Shown one piece after another: positions 1-8,347 of a DNA stretch of 64,000 bases. The position numbers were made by a program, and so were the translations under genes. Each line of letters starts with the position of its first letter. Positions within the stretch are counted from its first letter, which is position 1. This stretch comes from Hyphomicrobium_A sp964493785 (GTDB lineage Bacteria; Pseudomonadota; Alphaproteobacteria; Rhizobiales; Hyphomicrobiaceae), in the NCBI GenBank assembly GCA_964493785.1, contig CAZBPM010000020.1, positions 1 to 64,000 of the forward strand. The letters run 5' to 3'. The notes under the pieces are model-generated. The model ran no database searches. It saw only the letters and a list, made by a program, of their open reading frames with translations, and had not been told where the DNA came from.

Positions 1-675
1 CCGCCGCTGGCGCCATGGCCCGAGCCTGATCAACCTTTCAGCGGAGCACCCGCGGGTGCGCCGGGCGGCTACGGCGTCGAACCGCAAATGCCAGCGCCGG
101 CTCGGCCGAATGCACGGCCGGCCGGGCGGAGCGTCGCGCCGCGAGCCGAGATCGGACAGCTCGTCGAGAACATTCCCCGCTCGATGCGGGTGTCGGTGCC
201 GGCGATGATCGAGGTGCGGATCGCGCGCGGCGATGTGCAGGCGCTTGCGGAAGGCCTGCAGGGCGGCGGCGCTGCCTATCAGCACGAGGTGATGATCACC
301 AAGGCGATGTCGGTGCGGCTGCGTGCGCCCGACGGCGGTTTCTACATCGAGACGGCGTCGCCGGAGACGCAGTGGATCGAGCGCGCATCGCTCATTTCGC
401 AGGACGATTTTGCGAGCTGGCGCTGGCACGTGACGCCGCGCGACGCGGGCAAGCGCAGGCTGCAGCTCGTGATCTCGGCGCGTACGATGAGTGCTGACGG
501 GCTGGTCGCCGAGACGGCGCTGCCGGATCAGGTCATCTCGATCCGGGTGCGGACGAACTACGGCCAGGTGACGTCGCGCTGGATCGGCTGGGGCGTCGCG
601 GCGGTGGCAGGCGGCGTGCTCGCCAAGTTCGGCGAGGGTGCTCTCGCCATGCTCGGGCGCATGATATCGGGTTAG
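1..675 (+). CDS. Hypothetical protein with C-terminal membrane anchor (5' end outside window)
   Basis: The reading frame is open from base 1, so the start lies upstream; the part in view is about 224 residues. It begins with a Pro/Ala/Gly-rich linker, then a compact domain of beta-strand-like segments containing RLRAPDGGF, SPETQW and DDFASWRWHVTPRD. It ends in a hydrophobic segment (WIGWGVAAVAGGVLAKFG) followed by a short tail, which looks like a tail anchor. Comparable domains occur at the C-terminal end of multidomain alphaproteobacterial proteins, but I do not know a function. The gene ends 71 bp before the GST gene. Certain as a gene, unknown in role. Confidence 0.7.
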   Translation, partial: PPLAPWPEPDQPFSGAPAGAPGGYGVEPQMPAPARPNARPAGRSVAPRAEIGQLVENIPRSMRVSVPAMIEVRIARGDVQALAEGLQGGGAAYQHEVMITKAMSVRLRAPDGGFYIETASPETQWIERASLISQDDFASWRWHVTPRDAGKRRLQLVISARTMSADGLVAETALPDQVISIRVRTNYGQVTSRWIGWGVAAVAGGVLAKFGEGALAMLGRMISG

Positions 676-746
676 TTGCGCAGCACGTCGGCGATGGGCC
701 ATTTGCCGACATTGAACGCGTCGTTTGAGGCTTATAGAGTTGGTCT

Positions 747-1409
747 ATGACCAATCCAAATCTCCCCATCCTCACCGCCTTCGAGAACTCGCTAGATCGT
801 GGCCGGGGAATGGCAAGGGACATGCGTCTCCGCTGGGCGCTGGAGGAGGTGGGGCAGCCCTACGAGGTGCGCTTGGTGCCGTGGGAGGATTTCAAGAAAC
901 CGGCGCATTTGGCACGCAATCCGTTTGGGCAGATTCCGACCTTCGAGGAAGGTGACCTTACCCTGTTTGAATCAGGTGCGATCGTGCTCCACATCGCGGA
1001 GCGGTTTCCGGGTCTGCTGCCGAACGATGAAAACGCGAGGGAGCGCGCAAAAATGTGGATGTTCGCGGCGCTCAGCACGGTGGAGCCACCAATCGTCGAT
1101 CGCGACGTCGTTGAGTACTCGGAGCGCGGCAAGAGCTGGCAGAGCGAGCACTTGGCGATGGTAGACGAGCGTATTCGCGCGCGTCTTCAGCAGCTGAGCG
1201 CGCGCCTGGGTAATGACGAGTGGCTCGACGGCGCGTTCAGTGCGGCCGACATCATGATGGTTCACGTGCTGCGCAGACTGGAAGGCTCTGGCCTCCTGGA
1301 AGAGTACCCAACACTGGCCGCCTACATCTCTCGTGCCAAGGAACGGCCGGCCTACAAGCGTGCCTTCGCCGCGCAACTGGCAGATTTTACATCTACTTCG
1401 AGCCGGTGA
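747..1409 (+). CDS. Glutathione S-transferase family protein
   Basis: A 220-residue protein with the usual GST layout. Residues 1-85 form a thioredoxin-like domain with the conserved NPFGQIPTFEEGDLTLFESGAI stretch that contacts glutathione (cis-Pro in QIP, acidic/Ser pair in ESGAI). Residues 95-215 form the helical domain with the GST_C SAADIMMVHVLRR segment. The length matches the family. Probably a cytosolic enzyme conjugating glutathione to electrophiles or reducing peroxides; the substrate cannot be inferred. The N-terminus carries a short insert after the first strand (NSLDRGRGMARDM) where the catalytic Ser/Cys normally sits, so catalysis may be atypical. Stands alone between unrelated genes. 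Confidence 0.85.
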   Translation: MTNPNLPILTAFENSLDRGRGMARDMRLRWALEEVGQPYEVRLVPWEDFKKPAHLARNPFGQIPTFEEGDLTLFESGAIVLHIAERFPGLLPNDENARERAKMWMFAALSTVEPPIVDRDVVEYSERGKSWQSEHLAMVDERIRARLQQLSARLGNDEWLDGAFSAADIMMVHVLRRLEGSGLLEEYPTLAAYISRAKERPAYKRAFAAQLADFTSTSSR

Positions 1410-1477
1410 TCAGGTCCGCGTCGGGTCATGAGGGACGCGACGAGGGCTGCCGTGGAATGATCGCCGAGGGGTGATCG

Positions 1478-2125
1478 TCAGGAGCGGTCGGCGAGGATGC
1501 CGGCGATGGTGGCACGCATCTCATCGACGCCTAGGTTCTTCTCCGCCGATGTCTCGAGGACTACCGGGAAGGCGGCGGGGTGCTTGGAAAGCGCCTTGGT
1601 GGTTGCCTCGCGTACGGCTTCCAACTCGTGCGGCTTGATCTTGTCCGCCTTGGTCAGCACTGCCTGATAGGAGACAGCAGCGTCGTCGAGGATCGCGGCG
1701 ATCTGCTCGTCGGTCGGTTTGAGGCCGTGGCGAGAGTCGATGAGCAGGAAGACGCGGGCGAGCGTCGTGCGGCCACGCAGATAATCGGTGACGAGCTCGC
1801 CCCAGGCTGCGACCTTCTCGACGGGCGCCTTGGCATAGCCGTAGCCCGGCATGTCGACGAGGTAGAGCGGCTCGCCGGGGCTTTCGAAGTAGTTCAGCTC
1901 CTGGGTGCGGCCGGGCGTGTTCGAGGTGCGGCAGAGGCCGTTCTGGCGGACAATCGCATTGATGAGGCTGGACTTGCCGACGTTGGAGCGGCCGGCAAAG
2001 CCGATCTCGGTGCGATCTGCCGGCGGCAAGAACTCCAGCGCCGGGGCGCTTTTCAGGAGCTGCCAGCGCCGCTCGAACAGCTTGTCGCCGGCGATGAGCA
2101 GGGCTTGGTCGAGGTCGCTCGTCAT
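1478..2125 (-). CDS. engB: Ribosome biogenesis GTP-binding protein YihA/EngB
   Basis: A 215-residue TrmE-Era-EngA-YihA-Septin GTPase. The G1 P-loop GRSNVGKSS is at residues 45-53, G3 DMPGYGYA follows, and G4 TKADK lies near residue 150. EngB acts in assembly of the large ribosomal subunit and is usually essential. An ATG four codons upstream is possible, but that stretch itself encodes the Shine-Dalgarno GGGAGG just before ATG 2125, so I start at 2125. It is the downstream gene of the rpmH-rnpA-yidC cluster on the same strand, separated from yidC by about 120 bp holding two small hairpins. Confidence 0.93.
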   Translation of the reverse strand: MTSDLDQALLIAGDKLFERRWQLLKSAPALEFLPPADRTEIGFAGRSNVGKSSLINAIVRQNGLCRTSNTPGRTQELNYFESPGEPLYLVDMPGYGYAKAPVEKVAAWGELVTDYLRGRTTLARVFLLIDSRHGLKPTDEQIAAILDDAAVSYQAVLTKADKIKPHELEAVREATTKALSKHPAAFPVVLETSAEKNLGVDEMRATIAGILADRS

Positions 2126-2187
2126 GTCGCCTCCCAATGGCCGGCCCTCGGCTGAGTGTTCAGAGAAGTGTTCGGCTTTAGCCCAAA

Positions 2188-2231
2188 GCGATCTTCGATC
2201 GCATCCGACCTTTCCCCGATGGGGAAAGGTC
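2188..2231 (-). repeat. Two adjacent intercistronic hairpins between yidC and engB
   Basis: A perfect 6-bp stem with a 3-nt loop (GCGATC/GATCGC, 2188-2202) lies directly beside a perfect 11-bp stem with a triloop (2207-2217 and 2221-2231). There is no long U-run after either on the minus strand, so they look more like an mRNA-stabilising or processing element than an intrinsic terminator. Confidence 0.6.
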
Positions 2232-2247
2232 TTCTACCGCGATTGGG

Positions 2248-4095
2248 TTACTCGCTCTTTTCCTTGCCGGACTTTCGCCGGATGGCGCCGGCGCCACGAC
2301 CGGCCATCCCCGCGACGGACCGGTATTGTCGCGAGATGTTGCCCAGAAGGTGAACCTCCGTGCCCTGCTTACGCATGATGTAATACTGCTGGGCCAGCGA
2401 AAGCGTGTTGCTCCAGGCCCAGTAGATCACAAGTCCGGCGGGGAAAGAGGCCAGCAGGAACGTGAACATCACCGGCATCCAGTTGAAGATCTGCTGCTGG
2501 ATCGGATCGGGCTGCTGAGGGTTGAGCTGCATCTGCAGCCACATCGTGACGCCCATGACCAGCGGCCAGACGCCGACGTGCAGGAACTCCGGCACCGCGT
2601 ACGGCAGCAAGCCGAAGAGGTTGAACAGCGATGTCGGGTCGGGCGCTGAAAGATCGTGGATCCAGCCGAAGAAGGGCGCGTGCCGCATATCGATGGTGAT
2701 GTAGAGGACCTTGTAGAGCGCGAAGAACACCGGGATCTGAAGCAGGATGGGCAAGCAGCCCGCCACCGGGTTCACTTTCTCGCGCCGGTAAAGCTCCATC
2801 AGCTCCTGCTGCTGCTTTACCTTGTCGTCCTTGTAGCGCTCGCGCAGCTGCTCCATCTGCGGCTGCAGCTTCTTCATCTTGGCCATCGCCCCATACTGCT
2901 TGTTCGCAAGCGGGAAGAAGGCCAGCCGCACCAGAACGGTGAGGATGAGGATGGTGACGCCGAAGTTATGGACGTACGAGTTGATCAACTCCATCAAGCG
3001 GAACAGCGGCTTGGTGATGAAGAAGAACCAGCCCCAGTCGATGAGCAGGTCGAACTGCTGGACGCCGGCACTCTGATACTGCTGCAGCAGCTGCATCTGC
3101 TTGGCGCCGGCGAAGAGCTGCGAATTGACCTTGCCGGTCTCGCCCGGTGCGACGGTGATTGCATCGCGCAGATACTGTGCCTGGAACGACGTCTGATCGC
3201 TCGGCAGCTTGGGCGCCTGAGCGGAGAATGTCGCCCGGTATTGCGCGGTCTGGTCGGGGATGACGGTTGCGGCCCAATACTTCTCGGTGAAGCCAAGCCA
3301 GCCGCCGGTCGCCGGATCGAACGTGCGGGGGCCGTCGTCGACGGCAGACGTGTAGCCGGTACGTTGCTCGCCCTGGGCGCCGATGACACCGATCAGGCCT
3401 TCGTGCAGGATCCAGTTGTGCTCGAGCTTGGGCGTGCCGTAGCGATTGACGCGGGCGTAGGGGGCGAGAGACACGGGCGCGGCGGACTTGTTCTCGACCT
3501 CGTCGACGATATTGAACATGTAGTTTTCATCGACCGAGACGGTGCGCTTGAAAATCACGCCGGCGCCGTTGTCCCAGGTGAGCGTCACCGGGGTGGTCGG
3601 GGTGAGCGTGCCGCCGCCCTGCCAGAGCGTGTCACGGTCGGGAACCTTGAGGGCCGAGCCGGCGGTCGGCACCCAGCCGAACTCGGCGAAATAGGGATGC
3701 ACGCTGTCGTTCGGCGACAGCAGCACGACGTTGGGGCTCTTGGGGTCGACGGTGTCGTGATACTTCACGAGCACGAGGTCATCGAAGCGGCCAGAGCGCA
3801 GGGCGATCGAGCCCTTCACGGACGGCGTATCGATGGCAAGGCGCGGCGACGTCTTGATTGCGTCCTCGCCGGCGCTGGAGGAGCCGACTGACGGAGCGTT
3901 CGGCGCAGCAGCAGTCGCTGCCGCGGGGGCTGCCGGCTTTGCCTGCTCCTTCTTGGCAAGCTCCTGCTGGGCCTGCTGGCGCTGCTGCTCCTCGCGCATC
4001 TTCGGACCGGCGTAGAGCAACTGCCATCCGAGCAGCACGGCCATCGAAAGGATGACGGCAATCAGGAGATTTCGCTGTTGATCGTGGTCTTGCAT
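2248..4095 (-). CDS. yidC: Membrane protein insertase YidC
   Basis: A 615-residue YidC/Oxa1/Alb3 insertase. TM1 is at about residues 9-28, an Ala/Gln/Lys-rich linker follows, then the large periplasmic P1 domain to about residue 355. The conserved five-helix insertase core comes next (FFFITKPLFRLMELIN, the cytoplasmic coiled loop MKKLQPQMEQLRERYKDD, the GCLPILLQIPVFFALY segment, and the C-terminal LPAGLVIYWAWSN-like helix). It inserts Sec-dependent and Sec-independent proteins into the inner membrane. The start at 4095 (MQDHDQQRN) gives the canonical N-terminus; an upstream in-frame ATG would add an unrelated tail. It lies downstream of rnpA with about 117 bp between, too short for yidD. Confidence 0.96.
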   Translation of the reverse strand: MQDHDQQRNLLIAVILSMAVLLGWQLLYAGPKMREEQQRQQAQQELAKKEQAKPAAPAAATAAAPNAPSVGSSSAGEDAIKTSPRLAIDTPSVKGSIALRSGRFDDLVLVKYHDTVDPKSPNVVLLSPNDSVHPYFAEFGWVPTAGSALKVPDRDTLWQGGGTLTPTTPVTLTWDNGAGVIFKRTVSVDENYMFNIVDEVENKSAAPVSLAPYARVNRYGTPKLEHNWILHEGLIGVIGAQGEQRTGYTSAVDDGPRTFDPATGGWLGFTEKYWAATVIPDQTAQYRATFSAQAPKLPSDQTSFQAQYLRDAITVAPGETGKVNSQLFAGAKQMQLLQQYQSAGVQQFDLLIDWGWFFFITKPLFRLMELINSYVHNFGVTILILTVLVRLAFFPLANKQYGAMAKMKKLQPQMEQLRERYKDDKVKQQQELMELYRREKVNPVAGCLPILLQIPVFFALYKVLYITIDMRHAPFFGWIHDLSAPDPTSLFNLFGLLPYAVPEFLHVGVWPLVMGVTMWLQMQLNPQQPDPIQQQIFNWMPVMFTFLLASFPAGLVIYWAWSNTLSLAQQYYIMRKQGTEVHLLGNISRQYRSVAGMAGRGAGAIRRKSGKEKSE

Positions 4096-4212
4096 GGCCT
4101 CAGCGCCGTTCCTTTTAGCCGGTGGAGCCGCCAGCATTCAGCCGGCCGGAGCGCCCACTCTTATTGGCGCCTGAGCCAATACTCCGAGAGTGCCGGCTCG
4201 GAAAGCCGGAAG

Positions 4213-4653
4213 TCATGGGTTTCTTGCCCCTCGGCGCTTTTGCCCCGGATTCTGATGAACGCGGGCAAGGGCCAGATCGAGGTCGGATTTGAGCTCGGAA
4301 AAGCCACGACGCAGGGCAGGCGTGCGAGCGATAATGACGTAATCGAAGCCGGGAAGGGCTTGCCCCGGGGGCAAAGCTGCGGTCAGGGCCCGCAAACGAC
4401 GCTTTATGCGGTTGCGGTCGACAGCACCGCCGACCTTCTTGGACACGGTGTATCCAAACCGGGCGGCCTCGGGAGCAGCCGCGTCTGCACGCGGACGAGC
4501 CTCCAAGACGAAAGCCGGCGCACTCCAGCGCCGGCCACCCCGGACCCAAAGAAATTCGCTGCGCTTCTTGAGAGTAGCTGGTGCCACTGCGCCAAATCCT
4601 GCCCCAAGGGGGCTGCGCTCGCGGGCGACCAGTAGCGGGGCTAAGCCCACCAA
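4213..4653 (-). CDS. rnpA: Ribonuclease P protein component
   Basis: A 146-residue basic protein that partners the RNase P RNA in 5' processing of tRNA precursors. The family signature VSKKVGGAVDRNRIKRRLR is complete at roughly residues 70-88, preceded by the LKKRSEFLWV N-terminal strand. The N-terminus is longer than in most homologues (about 25 extra residues), so an internal start near LKKRSEF is conceivable, but no better SD is visible. It starts one base after the rpmH stop, giving the usual rpmH-rnpA coupling. Confidence 0.93.
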   Translation of the reverse strand: MVGLAPLLVARERSPLGAGFGAVAPATLKKRSEFLWVRGGRRWSAPAFVLEARPRADAAAPEAARFGYTVSKKVGGAVDRNRIKRRLRALTAALPPGQALPGFDYVIIARTPALRRGFSELKSDLDLALARVHQNPGQKRRGARNP

Positions 4654-4654
4654 C

Positions 4655-4789
4655 TCAGGCCGACAGACGCTTACGGCCCTTGGCGCGCCGACGATTGATC
4701 ACGCGAATGCCGCCTTTGGTCAGCATCCGCTTGCGAAAGCCATGGCGACGCTTGCGGACGAGCCGGCTCGGTTGATAAGTGCGCTTCAC
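4655..4789 (-). CDS. rpmH: 50S ribosomal protein L34
   Basis: A 44-residue L34, very basic, with the family pattern KRTYQPSRLVRKRRHGF then RVINRRRAKGRKRLSA. I chose a GTG start at 4789, because that codon precedes KRTYQPS directly and gives the universal 44-residue length; the upstream in-frame extension has no L34 character. First gene of the rpmH-rnpA-yidC-engB cluster. Its promoter should lie in 4790-5028, shared divergently with the flavoprotein gene. Confidence 0.96.
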   Translation of the reverse strand: MKRTYQPSRLVRKRRHGFRKRMLTKGGIRVINRRRAKGRKRLSA

Positions 4790-5028
4790 GATACAGCTCC
4801 AGTGCCCGTCGCGAAAAGGGGGCCTGCCGTCCACGCGGTCGGCGTCGGCGGAAGCCCTCATTCTTAAGGATTGGCGGGCTTATACGGTCTGGAAAGCTCC
4901 AAGTCAACGCATGCGATTGCCCGCTAATCCACGGCCTCTCACCGCAATAAGGGTGCGCTGGGCCCCCGGAAATGGCAAATCTTCGTTCGACGCTTGGCAA
5001 GCGGAGCCGGGCGGCAAGGGGGCATGGC

Positions 5029-6513
5029 ATGGAGCATGGTAAATCGGGGGCCGAGTTGCAGGGGGCGCTCGCGGCTGAGGCGGCAGGGCAAGCCGGCGAC
5101 CGCGCGATGGTGGACATCTGCGTGTTGGGAGCGGACCCCGGCGGAATGGCAGTGGCGACGGCCGCGGCGGCATTCGGGCGCAGGGTCATCGTCATCGAGC
5201 ACAATCAGCTCGGAGGCGAGCGGTTGGTGCATGGGCCTGTCGCCCTTCGTGCGCTGGCGGCGGCAGGGCACCACGCCCACGCCATGCGCACCGGGGCGCC
5301 GTTCGGCATCACGGGGCGAGAACCCGAGATCGATCTGCGGGCGGTGAACCAGCGCGTATCGAACGTCATCGCCGAGGTGACGCCAAACGTGTCGGCCGAG
5401 CGCTATTCGGGTCTGGGCGTTCAGCTGATCCATGGCGCCGGCCGGTTCATCAACAAGCGGACTGTGGCTGTGGGCGAGCAGCAGATACGTGCGCGACGCT
5501 TCGTTGTCGCGACGGGTTCGCAGCCGATCCAGCTCTCGATCCCTGGCCTCAACAGCGTTCCATACCTGACGACGGAATCGATCTTCTCGAACCAAGAGCG
5601 GTTGCACAATCTCATCATCATCGGCGGCGACAGGACGGCGCTCGAGCTGGCTCAGACCTACAGCCGGCTAGGGTCGCGCGTCATCGTTCTGGATCCCGGC
5701 AAGGGGCTCGGCGATGAGGATCCGGAGCTGACCAAGTTCCTGCTGGAACGGTTGGCCGACGAAGGCATCGCCATCTACGAAAACACCAAGATCGACAGCG
5801 TCGACGGCGGGCTCGGCCGCGTGCGCGTCAACGTCACCGTCGGAAGCGAGAAGCACGTCGTCGAGGGCAGCAACCTGCTGGTGGCGGCGGGTCGCAAGCC
5901 TGCAACGGCGGACCTCGGCCTGGAGGCGGCTGGCATCCGCTTCGACGACAGGGGCATCAAGGTCAACGCAGGCCTCAAGACGACGAACCGGCGGGTTTTT
6001 GCGCTGGGCGAAGTGGCCGCCGCGCCGGGTGCTCAGGCCGCCGACTACCAGGCCGGCGTCGTCGTGCGGCGCGCGCTGTTGCATATGCGGGCGCGGGTCG
6101 ATGAGCGCCTCGTGCCGCGGGTCGTCCTAACCCAGCCGGAGCTTGCCTGTGTCGGGCTGTCGGAGGAGCAGGCGACGAAGGCCGTCAAGAAGATCAACGT
6201 GCTGCGCTGGCCATACCGCGAGAACGACAGGGCCGTGGCCGAGGGGACCGTCGTCGGGCACGTGAAGGTGATCACGAGCCGGGACGGGCGGATACTCGGT
6301 GCCGGGATCGTCGGGGCGGGGGCGGGCGAGCTGATCGGGATGTGGGCGCTGGCGATCTCGCAGGGTCTCAATATCAAGGCCCTGACCGAGTGGGTGCCGC
6401 CCTACCCGACGCTTTGCGAGATCAACAGCCGGGCCGCGAGCAGCTATTATGCAACCAGGGCCGGAAGCCCTACCTTACGCAAGGTTATCGATTTTCTTGC
6501 TAAGCTCGGGTGA
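5029..6513 (+). CDS. Lipoamide-dehydrogenase-like flavoprotein lacking redox-active cysteines
   Basis: A 494-residue class I pyridine nucleotide-disulfide oxidoreductase fold. An N-terminal FAD-binding strand (DICVLGADPGGMAVA), the ATGSQP motif, an NAD(P)-binding segment (LIIIGGDRTALELAQ), the second FAD motif (VFALGEVA) and the C-terminal dimerisation domain are all present. The redox disulfide motif GGTCxxxGC is replaced by GGERLVHGP (Arg65 and Pro70 where the cysteines should be), and the C-terminal HPT catalytic histidine is Tyr459 (YPTLCE). It should bind FAD but cannot be a normal dihydrolipoamide dehydrogenase. Start 5029 has AAGGGGG six bases upstream; ATG 4972 and 5107 are alternatives. 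The histidine kinase gene follows 24 bp later, suggesting joint transcription. Confidence 0.85.
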   Translation: MEHGKSGAELQGALAAEAAGQAGDRAMVDICVLGADPGGMAVATAAAAFGRRVIVIEHNQLGGERLVHGPVALRALAAAGHHAHAMRTGAPFGITGREPEIDLRAVNQRVSNVIAEVTPNVSAERYSGLGVQLIHGAGRFINKRTVAVGEQQIRARRFVVATGSQPIQLSIPGLNSVPYLTTESIFSNQERLHNLIIIGGDRTALELAQTYSRLGSRVIVLDPGKGLGDEDPELTKFLLERLADEGIAIYENTKIDSVDGGLGRVRVNVTVGSEKHVVEGSNLLVAAGRKPATADLGLEAAGIRFDDRGIKVNAGLKTTNRRVFALGEVAAAPGAQAADYQAGVVVRRALLHMRARVDERLVPRVVLTQPELACVGLSEEQATKAVKKINVLRWPYRENDRAVAEGTVVGHVKVITSRDGRILGAGIVGAGAGELIGMWALAISQGLNIKALTEWVPPYPTLCEINSRAASSYYATRAGSPTLRKVIDFLAKLG

Positions 6514-6537
6514 GGTAGCGGGAGCGAAAGGACGCGC

Positions 6538-8187
6538 GTGCTCCGCGAGAACAAGAACGAGGTAGCACGGCTAAAATTCGCCGACCGGTGGAGGCGATCG
6601 CGGCTCTCGGAATGGGCCGCGAAATACCGGGGGAATTGGCGCGACCTCAGCCTGCCGTCCAAGCTGCTGATGCTAACGGCGGTTTTCGTCATGCTGGCGG
6701 AGGTACTCATCTTCCTGCCGTCGATCTCGACGTTTCGCGTCGACTGGCTGAACGAGCGCCTGACGGCCGCGCAATTGGCAACGCTGGCAGCTGAAGGCTT
6801 TCCAGGCGGGGACGTTCCGTCGGGGCTCAGGGCCGAGATGCTGCGCACCGCGCAGGTGAAAGCGATCGCCTCGCGCCGGCAGGGCGTGCGCCGACTGGTA
6901 CTGCCGGTCGATCCTCAGATGACGATCGACGCGCACTACGACCTCAGGCAGAAGCCGGAGAGCTGGCTCGAGGGCGTCGGGTTGAAGCTCGAGCAGATGG
7001 GCGATGCGATCGCAGTTTTCTTCGCGCGTGATGGGCGGACGATCCGCGTGCTCGGCAGTATAGGGGACGATCCCGACGATCTCGTCGAGGTGGTCATGCC
7101 GGAAGCACCGCTGAAGGCGGCGCTGAGGTCCTATGCGATGAACATCCTCGGTGTCTCGATCGTCATTTCGCTGGCGACCGCGGCGCTGGTGTATTTTGCG
7201 CTGAGCCGCCTGCTGGTGCGGCCGATGATGCGGATCACGCACGCGATGGTGCATTTCAGCGAGGATCCGGAAGATCCAGAGCGCATCATCGTGCCGACAG
7301 GCCGGCGCGACGAGATCGGCACGGCTGAGCGCGAGCTCGGCGAGATGCAGCGCCAGCTTGCGGGCGCGCTGCTGCAGAAGACGCGGCTGGCGCAGCTCGG
7401 GCTGGCGGTCAGCAAGATCAACCACGACCTGCGCGGAATGCTGGCGAACGCGCAGCTGCTTTCGGATCGCCTGACGGTCATTCCCGATCCGACCGTGCAG
7501 CGCTTCGCGCCCAAGCTCATTGCGTCGCTCGATCGCGCCATCAACTTCTGCAACGACACGCTGCGCTTCGGCCGGGCCGAGGAGGCAGCGCCGCGGCGCG
7601 AGCTGATGCTGCTGAAGCCGCTCGTCGAAGAGGTGGGTGAGGCGCTGGGACTGCCGCGCGAGGGCGCGATCGATTTCATCCCCGAGATGGACGACACGCT
7701 GCGCATCGATGCCGATCGCGACCACCTGTTCCGGATCATCTCCAATCTCGTGCGCAACGCCATCGAGGCGATCGAGGCTGCCCAGCCGAGCCCGCACGGG
7801 GAGATCCGGATCAAGGCGTGGCGCGAAGGGCGGCGGGTGCTCGTCGAGGTGCGCGACAACGGGCCGGGCGTGCCGCAGAAGGCGCGCGATCATTTGTTCG
7901 AGGCGTTCACTGGGTCGCAACGTAAGGGCGGCACGGGGCTCGGCCTCGCCATCGCGGCGGAGATCGTCGGCGTGCACGGGGGGCAGTTGCGGCTGCTCGA
8001 CACCGGCAAGGGTGCGGCATTCCTTATCGAGATCCCAGACCGCGGCGTGCACGCAAGCACTGAGGCGGCGGAGCCTGCGGGCGGGGGCAGCGGCTCGGGG
8101 CATGGACCTGAAAAAGCAGCGCTATCCACGCCTGAGGTGGCTGATCGGGCAAAGCACGCGCCAAGGCCCTTGCGCGGCGAGGGCTGA
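6538..8187 (+). CDS. Membrane sensor histidine kinase
   Basis: A 549-residue inner-membrane two-component kinase with a GTG start. TM1 is at about 42-63, a periplasmic sensor of about 135 residues follows, TM2 at about 201-227, then a HAMP-like linker. The dimerisation helix carries the phospho-acceptor (SKINHDLRG, His296). The ATPase domain has the N box (Asn407 in LVRNAIEAIE), G1 (DNGPGV, Asp440) and G2 (GTGLGL at 465). The C-terminal 30 residues are low-complexity. No response regulator gene lies nearby, so its partner is elsewhere. The upstream flavoprotein, 24 bp away and on the same strand, may be functionally tied to it (for example redox input), which is inference. Confidence 0.9.
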   Translation: MLRENKNEVARLKFADRWRRSRLSEWAAKYRGNWRDLSLPSKLLMLTAVFVMLAEVLIFLPSISTFRVDWLNERLTAAQLATLAAEGFPGGDVPSGLRAEMLRTAQVKAIASRRQGVRRLVLPVDPQMTIDAHYDLRQKPESWLEGVGLKLEQMGDAIAVFFARDGRTIRVLGSIGDDPDDLVEVVMPEAPLKAALRSYAMNILGVSIVISLATAALVYFALSRLLVRPMMRITHAMVHFSEDPEDPERIIVPTGRRDEIGTAERELGEMQRQLAGALLQKTRLAQLGLAVSKINHDLRGMLANAQLLSDRLTVIPDPTVQRFAPKLIASLDRAINFCNDTLRFGRAEEAAPRRELMLLKPLVEEVGEALGLPREGAIDFIPEMDDTLRIDADRDHLFRIISNLVRNAIEAIEAAQPSPHGEIRIKAWREGRRVLVEVRDNGPGVPQKARDHLFEAFTGSQRKGGTGLGLAIAAEIVGVHGGQLRLLDTGKGAAFLIEIPDRGVHASTEAAEPAGGGSGSGHGPEKAALSTPEVADRAKHAPRPLRGEG

Positions 8188-8270
8188 GCGATTAGTAGTT
8201 GCGGCCTTCGACATCGGCGATGCTTTGCCGGTCGTCGCAGGCCCCTGCGTGGCCGTATAACCGCAGGAAA

Positions 8271-8347
8271 GCGCCCGTAGCTCAGCTGGATAGAGCATCA
8301 GACTACGAATCTGAGGGTCGGACGTTCGAATCGTTCCGGGCGCGCCA
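8271..8347 (+). tRNA. tRNA-Arg (anticodon ACG)
   Basis: A complete 77-nt cloverleaf. The acceptor GCGCCCG pairs with CGGGCGC, then discriminator G and encoded CCA. The anticodon stem TCAGA/TCTGA encloses the loop CTACGAA with anticodon ACG. The T arm GGACG/CGTTC carries TTCGAAT. The serine recombinase on the opposite strand ends inside this gene, so its 3' half is the probable integration target of the downstream element. Confidence 0.97.

Noticed and set aside
2656..3891. 411-codon open frame antisense to yidC
   Set aside because: Shadow of the GC-rich yidC gene; low-complexity translation with no domain, no SD.
4096..4212. yidD between rnpA and yidC
   Set aside because: The gap is too short and has no matching sequence.
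6673..8103. 476-codon open frame antisense to the histidine kinase
   Set aside because: The kinase on the other strand has all catalytic motifs; the antisense product is Arg/His-rich and domainless.
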